Below, piece after piece: positions 21,836 through 27,863 of a stretch of 27,863 nt of DNA (positions are counted from its first letter, which is position 1; each line of letters opens with the position of its first letter). The notes below the pieces were generated by a model. It was given only the letters and a program-made list of their open reading frames with translations. It did not search any database and was not told where the DNA came from. Made by a program: the position numbers and the translations under genes. Location: positions 1 to 27,863 of the forward strand of contig NZ_CAKUCL010000073.1 in assembly GCF_934643405.1 (NCBI RefSeq). The letters run 5' to 3'. The DNA is from an uncultured Actinoplanes sp. (lineage in GTDB: Bacteria; Actinomycetota; Actinomycetes; Mycobacteriales; Micromonosporaceae).

Positions 21836-24800
21836 TCATGCGCCCGCGGCGACAGTGACGGCAATGTCCTCCACCAGTAACGTCCGCAGCTGCTCGACGC
21901 TGGGTGACGGCAGTGCACGCAGCCGGCTGGCCTGACGGGTGATGGCCTCCTCAAGTACTTGACGCGCGTATCTTCCGTTGCCGAACGAACGTGTCTTCGG
22001 CACGTGCTCGAAATGTTCCCGCAACGCGACCAGAGTGGCGCCCGGACATTCGTAGCCGCTCGACGACGCCAGTCCTTGGAAAATCGCGACCAGCTCGTCC
22101 GGGCTGTAGTTGGCGAAATGGATGCGGCGAGAGAAGCGGGACGCCAGGCCGGCATTGGCGGCGAGGAATTCCTCGATCTCCTCCTCGTACCCGGCCGCGA
22201 TGACGACGACCTCGTCGCGGTGGTCCTCCATCAGCTTGACCAGCGTGTCGATGGCCTCCCGGCCGAAGTCCTGCCGGGCGTCCGGCGGCGCCAGGGTGTA
22301 GGCCTCGTCGATGAACAGCACGCCGCCCCGGGCCCGGTCGAACGCCTCGCGGGTGCGTTGCGCGGTGTGTCCGATGTACTCGCCGACCAGGTCGGCCCGG
22401 GCCACCTCGACCAGCTGGCCGCCCGCCAGCACGCCGAGCGCCGTCAGCAACTGCCCGTACAGCCGCGCCACGGTTGTCTTGCCGGTTCCCGGTGGGCCGG
22501 AGAACACCAGGTGCCGGGAGATCGACGGGGCCGGCAGGCCGGCGCTGACCCGGGTCCGGATGGTGGCGAGCAGGTCGATCATGTCCGCCACCTCCTTCTT
22601 CACCGCGCTCAGCCCGATCATGCTGGTCAGCCTTCCGAGCAGCTGGTCGACCTCGCCGTCACGGGCCTCGCCCGCGCGCACGCCGCCCGCCGCCGGGGCG
22701 CCGAGGTCCTGCGGCAGCAGCTGCGCCAGCTCGACCCCGGACGACGAACCCGCCTGGGAGAGCCGGAACGCCTGCCGCCCGATCATCTCCTCGAAGACCT
22801 TGCGGGCCACCCGGGCGTTACCGAAGTTGGCGTCCCGGGCCATGCCGTCGAACAGCCGTGTCAGCGCCAGCCGGGTGTCGTACTCCAGCGAGTAGTGATG
22901 GGTACTGCACAACCGCTCGACGATCGTCACCAGTTCCTCGGTCGAGTAGCTCTCGAACTCGATCGACTTGGAGAAACGGGAGGCGAGGCCGGGGTTGGAA
23001 TCGAGGAACGAGCGCATCTGCGCGGAATAGCCGGCGACGATCACCACGATTTCGTCGCGGTGGTCCTCCATCAGCTTGACCAGGGTGTCGATCGCCTCCC
23101 GGCCGAAGTCGGGGCCGGTGCCGCTGTCCTGCGGCGAAAGCGTGTACGCCTCGTCGATGAACAGCACCCCGCCCCGCGCCTCGTTGAACTTCTCCGTGGT
23201 TTTCACGGCGGTGCCGCCGATGTGCTCGGCGACCAGGTCGGCCCGGGCCACCTCGACCATCTGGCCGGTCTCCAGTACGCCGAGCGCGGCGAGGATGCGC
23301 CCGTAGAGCCGGGCCACCGTGGTCTTGCCGGTACCCGGCGCACCGGCGAACACCATGTGCCTGGACATCGGCGGTGCCGGCAGGCCCGCGGCTGCCCGGC
23401 GCTGGCTGACCCGGTGCAGGCCGACGAGCGTGGCCACCTCGTGCTTGACCCCGGCCAGACCGACGAGGGTGTTCAGCTCAGCCAGCAGCGGAGTGGCCTG
23501 GTCGGACGGGCCTTCCGGGTCGGCCGGGGTGGCGGGCGTCTCGGAATTGCCGGGGCTGCCCGCGCCCCCGGCCGGCGACGTGGGCACCACCGGGGTCCGC
23601 GTCGGCGTCATCGGCAGGTCGGTGCGGGGCCGGCTCGGCACCGGCTTCGCCGCCCGCTCGGTCCGGGCGTTGTCGAGGTCGAGGGCGGTGCTCGGTACGG
23701 TCTGGCGGATCGGCTCGCCGCCGTTGCCGACGATCGTGGTGCTTCGGACGTGCACCGGTGCGACCGTCTCGACGAGCAGACCGTCGCCCGAGTTCTCGAT
23801 CACCTCGCAGCCGTCCAGCCGGCCGGAGGACCCGGCGCCGAACCGGATCCCCGGGCCGCCGCTGCCGTGCACCCGGGTGCGGGACAGCGTGAGCCGGGCG
23901 TTCCGCTGCAGCGCGATCCCGGCGTTGCGTGCCGCCCCGAAATCGCCCGAGGTCACCGTGGCCGCGCCGTCGACGGCGAGCAGCAGGCCGTGCGTGCCAC
24001 CACGGACGGTGGTTTCCTCGGCGGTCAGCGTGGCACCCGCCTCGACCAGGAACCCGCCCGCCTGGCAGGCGTCGATGCGAGCCTCGCGCACGGTCGGGTG
24101 GGCGCTGCCGGCCAGCCGTACGCCGTACTCGGTGCAGTTGCTGATGTCGGCACCCTCGATCACCGGCGCCGCCGACCCCTGGACCAGCACCCCGGTCTGT
24201 CCACCCCGCACAGTGAGCCCGCGGACGCTGCCCGCACCCTGCTCGTCGAAGATCAGGGCCGCGCCGGTGCCACCGGTCACCCGGCCACCCTCGATGCGCG
24301 GCGCCGCCGACCCGGTGACCGCGATCGCGGCGGCCTCGGTGCCCTCGATGTGGCCGTCGCTGAACTCGCCGGTCGCCTGTTCCAGTGCGAGCAATCCGTG
24401 CCCCGCCGCACCGTGGACCCGGGTACGGGACACGATCGCCTCGGCGGTGCCCGACAGGATGATGCCGTGCCCGCCGACCGGGCCGATCTCGGAATCCTCC
24501 AGCACCGGCTGACCGCCGCTGACGAGCACTCCGGCGCCGGGCGTGTCGTGCACCTTCGTCCGCACCACCCGCACCGCGCCGTTCTCCTCGACGGCCACCC
24601 CCGGCCCGTCGACGGCGCTGATGTCGCAGTCCTCGACGGTGCCCCGCCCGCCGCGTGTGGAGAGCACCCCGACGCCTCGGGCCTCGCTGATGGTGCAGTG
24701 CCGGAACACCGGCTCCGCACCGTCACTGATCACGATCGCCGCGCTGCCCGTTTTCCGTACGGTGGTCGTGGTGACCGTGCCCCTGGCTCGCTGCTCGATC

Positions 24801-25216
24801 AGGAAACCGGCTCCGGCCGGGTTGCTCACCCGGCAGTCCCGCAGTTCGAACTCGCCGCCGGGCACGTGCATCGCGACGATGCCGTTGGCGTCGATGTCGC
24901 ATTCCGCGGCCTGCAGGCGGGCTCGTCCGATCTGGACCGCGGGCAGGTCCGCGGCACCGCCGCGCAGGGTCAGCCCGCGCAGGGTGACGGTGCCGCCCGA
25001 GGCGAACACCGCGACGCCGTTCCCGCCGTCGATGGTGACCGTGCCCCGGCCGTCCTCGGCGACGATCGTCACGTCCCGGGTCAGCCGTAGCTGCTCCCGG
25101 TACGTACCCGGCTGCACCACGATGGTGGCGCCGGGGCCCGCGGAGGCCAAGGCGTCGGCGATGGTCGGCACACATCCCGGTTCGGTCTGGGATACCGACA
25201 CCATGCTATTGGTCAC
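21836..25216 (-). CDS. Beta-helix protein fused to tandem CbxX/CfqX-type AAA+ ATPases
   Basis: The protein has 1126 residues. Residues 16-505 form a right-handed parallel beta-helix, opening with TIADALASAGPGATIVVQPG and continuing in about 20 coils of the type GVGVLSTRGGRGTVEDCDIS. A Pro/Thr-rich linker (520-575) follows. AAA+ module 1 has Walker A GAPGTGKT (625-632), Walker B LFIDEA (D688/E689) and arginine finger region LASRF (R747). Module 2 has GPPGTGKT (907-914), D970/E971 and R1027. The AAA+ modules are of the CbbX/SpoVK/EccA type. EccA belongs to type VII secretion; CbbX remodels Rubisco. No signal peptide is seen, so it is cytoplasmic. The beta-helix likely serves as a recognition or scaffold surface. 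GTG 25216 overlaps the upstream stop (GTGA); ATG 25204 is an alternative. Confidence 0.92.
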   Translation of the reverse strand: MTNSMVSVSQTEPGCVPTIADALASAGPGATIVVQPGTYREQLRLTRDVTIVAEDGRGTVTIDGGNGVAVFASGGTVTLRGLTLRGGAADLPAVQIGRARLQAAECDIDANGIVAMHVPGGEFELRDCRVSNPAGAGFLIEQRARGTVTTTTVRKTGSAAIVISDGAEPVFRHCTISEARGVGVLSTRGGRGTVEDCDISAVDGPGVAVEENGAVRVVRTKVHDTPGAGVLVSGGQPVLEDSEIGPVGGHGIILSGTAEAIVSRTRVHGAAGHGLLALEQATGEFSDGHIEGTEAAAIAVTGSAAPRIEGGRVTGGTGAALIFDEQGAGSVRGLTVRGGQTGVLVQGSAAPVIEGADISNCTEYGVRLAGSAHPTVREARIDACQAGGFLVEAGATLTAEETTVRGGTHGLLLAVDGAATVTSGDFGAARNAGIALQRNARLTLSRTRVHGSGGPGIRFGAGSSGRLDGCEVIENSGDGLLVETVAPVHVRSTTIVGNGGEPIRQTVPSTALDLDNARTERAAKPVPSRPRTDLPMTPTRTPVVPTSPAGGAGSPGNSETPATPADPEGPSDQATPLLAELNTLVGLAGVKHEVATLVGLHRVSQRRAAAGLPAPPMSRHMVFAGAPGTGKTTVARLYGRILAALGVLETGQMVEVARADLVAEHIGGTAVKTTEKFNEARGGVLFIDEAYTLSPQDSGTGPDFGREAIDTLVKLMEDHRDEIVVIVAGYSAQMRSFLDSNPGLASRFSKSIEFESYSTEELVTIVERLCSTHHYSLEYDTRLALTRLFDGMARDANFGNARVARKVFEEMIGRQAFRLSQAGSSSGVELAQLLPQDLGAPAAGGVRAGEARDGEVDQLLGRLTSMIGLSAVKKEVADMIDLLATIRTRVSAGLPAPSISRHLVFSGPPGTGKTTVARLYGQLLTALGVLAGGQLVEVARADLVGEYIGHTAQRTREAFDRARGGVLFIDEAYTLAPPDARQDFGREAIDTLVKLMEDHRDEVVVIAAGYEEEIEEFLAANAGLASRFSRRIHFANYSPDELVAIFQGLASSSGYECPGATLVALREHFEHVPKTRSFGNGRYARQVLEEAITRQASRLRALPSPSVEQLRTLLVEDIAVTVAAGA
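22212..22270 (-). repeat. Copy 1 of near-identical 59-bp segment in AAA+ module 2
   Basis: Matches 23052-23110 at 57 of 59 bases. It codes for the conserved DFGREAIDTLVKLMEDHRDE block. The two copies are 840 bases apart. Confidence 0.9.
23052..23110 (-). repeat. Copy 2 of near-identical 59-bp segment in AAA+ module 1
   Basis: Matches 22212-22270 with two mismatches. The high DNA identity against more diverged flanks suggests purifying selection or local gene conversion between the modules. Confidence 0.9.
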
Positions 25217-27813
25217 GCTTGTCCATTCTCGTTCGCCGCGACACCGTCGGCGTTCTCTGCCGGCGGCCGGAAGGGCCGGCCGGAGGCGTCCAGGCCCGGG
25301 GCAAAGTTCAGCGGTACGGCGTGCTGCGATCCCGGACCGGAACCGGCTCGGGGCACCGCACGCAGCTGGGAGAGGATCCGCTCGATGCTGTCCCGGCCGC
25401 CACGCCTCGCGGCCGCCAGGTCACGCAGGTAGACCCGGGCCGGGCCGCCGCCGGGCTCCGGATCGTCGACCGTAAGCACCTGGAAGCGGTTGCCGGGCTG
25501 GAAGATCGCGCGGCCGGGATGGTTCTGGGCGAGGCCGTCCAACCGGCGGGCGCTGACCGACCAGATCACATACTCCACGTCGGACTCCGGCGCCGGACCG
25601 GCTGTCAGGTTGACATCGATGAAGGCTGGCTCGATCAGCACCTCGCCGGGCCGGTAGGCCGCGATCTGTCCCGGGCTCGCGGAACCGGAGCGGAACACCG
25701 GCCCGAGCACCGTGGGCAGCCGGCGTACGCCGTACGTGGCGCTGCGGGCCAGCAGCATCGCCGTCTCCACCCCGTCCTCCGGTCCGGAACCGCGCAGGAC
25801 CTCGTTCATCTCGTCACGCCTCCCGTCGTAGTACGCGCAGACGGCGACGAGCCCGGCGGTCAGATCGGCGACCGCACCGGCGGCCGCCCGGAGCCCCGGC
25901 GACTCGGCAAGGGTCCGGGACACCACCCGTGCGTGGGCGTCGTACCGCCCGGCCAGCGCCTGGCGCAGGATCCCGCGGTCCGCGACGGCCTCGGCGAGGT
26001 CGGCGTCGACGAGCCAGCGCGGCGAGGGCCGGTCCGGCTCCGGCTCGGACACCGCCGCCATCGCGGCCGGTGCGGATTGCGGCCCGGATACCGCCGGGTG
26101 TGTCCCGGCGACCGGAGGCTCGACGTCGGCGTCCTCCGCCACGGCAGCCGGTGAGGAGGCCACCGCCGGCCGGTCCACCTGCGGATAGGTCACGGTGACC
26201 GGCGACTCGATCCGGCGCGGTGCGTCGTCGGCCGGCGGCACCTTCGCGACGCCCATGACCCGGGCGGTCCGCAGGGCGGCCACCGGCTCGGGCAGTGCCG
26301 GCGCCTCGACCGGCGCCATCCCCGACCGCCGCAGCCAGCGTTCCGGGGCGAGCAGGGCGGCGACCTCCGGGCCGAGCACGGCCGGTTCGGGCGCCTCCTC
26401 GACCGGGCGGCGCGGTTCGGCCACCGGCCGGATGGCCTCGGCCGGGCGGGTCCGCTGAGCCGGCCGGACCGGCAGCGGTGGCAGCACGTTGCCGATCACC
26501 CGGATCTGGCGCGCCGGTCGGCCCTCGCCCCGGCCGGTCCGGGGATTCCAGCGGCGGAACGTACCGGTCGTCCGGAGCAGGCCGGTGGCCGTGCGGTGGA
26601 CATCCGCGTCGGCGGCGTAGACCGCAACGGCCAGCGCATCGGCCAGCGCGCCGTAGAGAAGATCGGCCGCGGTGCCGCCGACGGTGGCACCCCGGACCAC
26701 GAGAACCACCGGTTGCCGGGCGTCCGGCCGGCGGGCCGCGATCAACCGCGCCAGCGACCTCGGCGGCAGCGGACGGCCGCCCACCCGGAACCCGGTGAGG
26801 TCCACCCGGACCTCGACGACGAAGCCGGCCAGCGCCGGCCCGGTACCTATCGCCGGCTCGTCCAGGAACGACCAGCCCGCCGGCGTGCGCACGCCCGGGA
26901 CGCTGAGCTCCCGATCGGCGGCCGGGACTGCCGGCCGGGCCGGCCGGGCCTGCGGCCGGGGCGGCGACCAGACGACCGGCGGACGGTTCCGCGGCACCGC
27001 GGCGATCCCGCCGGCGTCGACCGGCACGAGCCGCCAGACCCCACCGGCCGGCCAGGCTGCCACCCTGTCCGCGCCGGACGGGGGAGGGGCCGTAATCCCT
27101 TCCGCCGGAGCCGGCGGGGCGGCCTCGGCCGGTGGGGCCGGCCGGGGCCGTACGGTCACGGCTTGGGTCACCTCGGAGGAGGCCGCCGCCGAGGTGCGCG
27201 GTGCGCCGGCGAGGGGTTGGGTCGGTTCGGATGACGGCGTCGGCCGGACCCGCGCGGGCTTGACGGCGAGCGGCTGGGTCAGCTCGGACGACGAGGTCTG
27301 CTGAATCGGTGGCGTCCGGATGGCGACCGGCGCCTCGGTCGGTGCAGGCCAAGGCGCCGCGTACCGGACCGGGCTGCCGGGGGTGCACGCCACCCAGGCG
27401 ACCGCGTTGTGCCCCTTGGCGCTGCGGGCCGGCATGCCGACCTGGCCCGGAGTCAGGTGGAGGCCGGAGACCGGGAACAGCACCGTCTGACCGACCCATT
27501 CGGCCAGCTCTTGCGCCGCCTCCTCGGCGTCGATCGAGGGCGCGTACTCGCCGAGCGGGATCAGCCGGATGCCACCCGCACTGCCGCCGAGATGCTCGAT
27601 CAGCACGTCCGGCAGCAGGTCGAAGAAGTCCGGGCGACCGGTGACCGGAGGTGCGCTCACCACCGCCGTCCGGCCGGACTCCATCGGGAGCTCGGTGGCC
27701 AGGGCGACGAGCTCCGCGCGGGACTCCGCACCGCTGCGCAGCGTCAGCACCCCGCCCACCGGCTCCACCACGACCTCACCGGCCGCTGACGGGGCGGACC
27801 AGCCCTGCGACAT
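25213..27813 (-). CDS. Multidomain protein with duplicated LAD-type alpha/beta domain and degenerate ART-like C-terminus
   Basis: The start at ATG 27813 has GAGGAGG eight bases upstream and gives 866 residues. Domain A (about 60-150): IRLIPLGEYAPSIDAEEAAQ, LAEWVGQTVLFPVSG, WVACTPGSP. Domain B (about 330-425): VVLVVRGATVGGTAADLLYG, ALADALAVAVYAADADV. Both resemble a repeated LADxLG-V-APxG domain seen in large actinobacterial secretion-associated proteins. Long Pro/Ala linkers separate the parts. The linker at 173-222 has three SSE-x-TQ motifs (Thr179, Thr198, Thr216). The C-terminal region (about 600-800) looks like an R-S-E-type ADP-ribosyltransferase fold: VFRSG (R708), YRPGEVLIEPAFIDVNLT, VEYVIWSVSARRLDGL, AIFQPGNRFQVLTVD. 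The STS and E-x-E positions read DVN and PGR, so catalysis is probably lost. There is no signal peptide. It overlaps the next gene (GTGA). Confidence 0.8.
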   Translation of the reverse strand: MSQGWSAPSAAGEVVVEPVGGVLTLRSGAESRAELVALATELPMESGRTAVVSAPPVTGRPDFFDLLPDVLIEHLGGSAGGIRLIPLGEYAPSIDAEEAAQELAEWVGQTVLFPVSGLHLTPGQVGMPARSAKGHNAVAWVACTPGSPVRYAAPWPAPTEAPVAIRTPPIQQTSSSELTQPLAVKPARVRPTPSSEPTQPLAGAPRTSAAASSEVTQAVTVRPRPAPPAEAAPPAPAEGITAPPPSGADRVAAWPAGGVWRLVPVDAGGIAAVPRNRPPVVWSPPRPQARPARPAVPAADRELSVPGVRTPAGWSFLDEPAIGTGPALAGFVVEVRVDLTGFRVGGRPLPPRSLARLIAARRPDARQPVVLVVRGATVGGTAADLLYGALADALAVAVYAADADVHRTATGLLRTTGTFRRWNPRTGRGEGRPARQIRVIGNVLPPLPVRPAQRTRPAEAIRPVAEPRRPVEEAPEPAVLGPEVAALLAPERWLRRSGMAPVEAPALPEPVAALRTARVMGVAKVPPADDAPRRIESPVTVTYPQVDRPAVASSPAAVAEDADVEPPVAGTHPAVSGPQSAPAAMAAVSEPEPDRPSPRWLVDADLAEAVADRGILRQALAGRYDAHARVVSRTLAESPGLRAAAGAVADLTAGLVAVCAYYDGRRDEMNEVLRGSGPEDGVETAMLLARSATYGVRRLPTVLGPVFRSGSASPGQIAAYRPGEVLIEPAFIDVNLTAGPAPESDVEYVIWSVSARRLDGLAQNHPGRAIFQPGNRFQVLTVDDPEPGGGPARVYLRDLAAARRGGRDSIERILSQLRAVPRAGSGPGSQHAVPLNFAPGLDASGRPFRPPAENADGVAANENGQA

Positions 27814-27821
27814 CAGGCAGA

Positions 27822-27828
27822 CCTCCTC
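27822..27828 (-). promoter_or_regulatory. Strong ribosome-binding site of the 866-residue protein gene
   Basis: GAGGAGG on the minus strand lies eight bases before ATG 27813. Only 50 bases upstream are in the window, so its promoter is not visible. Confidence 0.85.
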
Positions 27829-27863
27829 GCTTCAACGGCCGGGTTCACGGTTTCAGGGACGGT

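Noticed and set aside
21959..25090. 1043-residue plus-strand frame opposite the beta-helix/AAA+ gene
   Set aside because: Pure antisense of the AAA+ and beta-helix codons, with no motif of its own.

Overview
The window is GC-rich throughout, with GTG starts, many overlapping start/stop codons, an F420-type oxidoreductase, an ECF42-type sigma factor and an Rv0909-like small protein. This points to a filamentous actinomycete, probably Micromonosporaceae (Actinoplanes-like). That placement is inferred from gene content and style, not from a marker gene. I see no rRNA, tRNA, CRISPR array, insertion sequence or phage integration gene.

Layout. (1) 1-1.7 kb: the end of a collagen-like Gly-X-Y protein with a strong terminator, then a small lipoprotein. 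(2) 1.78-4.7 kb, minus strand: a secreted FGDKDGR-repeat protein, and an operon of YCII/DGPF protein, RibD/DHFR-family reductase and ECF42 sigma factor. This operon is preceded by a TGTCGA-N17-CGAC element that fits ECF42 autoregulation. (3) 4.75-5.9 kb, minus: an orphan Rv0909-like 'antitoxin' and a stand-alone LigD-type polymerase domain. (4) 6-18.4 kb: a surface glycopolymer or exopolysaccharide locus. A flippase and a TagF-like glycerophosphotransferase run leftward from a good sigma-70-type promoter. A sugar-nucleotide epimerase, two GT2 glycosyltransferases, a polysaccharide deacetylase, a small membrane protein and a large multi-spanning GT-C-like protein run rightward, mostly with 4-bp start/stop overlaps. 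A membrane-anchored parallel beta-helix protein (minus) and a third GT2 (plus) close the locus. (5) 18.5-19.4 kb: an LLM/F420-dependent oxidoreductase with a palindromic operator-like site. (6) 19.7-27.8 kb: a membrane Ser/Thr kinase with an unusual extracellular half, converging on a two-gene unit. That unit encodes an 866-residue multidomain protein with a degenerate ADP-ribosyltransferase-like C-terminus, and a 1126-residue protein fusing a beta-helix to two CbxX/CfqX-type AAA+ ATPases.

How the genes fit together. In the glycopolymer locus, the epimerase would supply sugar nucleotide. The GT2 enzymes would build the chain on a lipid carrier, the flippase would export it, and the GT-C protein, TagF-like enzyme, deacetylase and beta-helix protein would polymerise, decorate or trim it. 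The right-hand end is the best candidate for an undescribed system. The 866-residue protein carries three near-identical SSE-x-TQ motifs that match the actinobacterial Ser/Thr-kinase phosphoacceptor consensus as I recall it. It is translationally coupled to the beta-helix/AAA+ protein, and a receptor kinase is the nearest gene on the other side. I propose a kinase-controlled AAA+ remodelling module; this is an inference from architecture and proximity.
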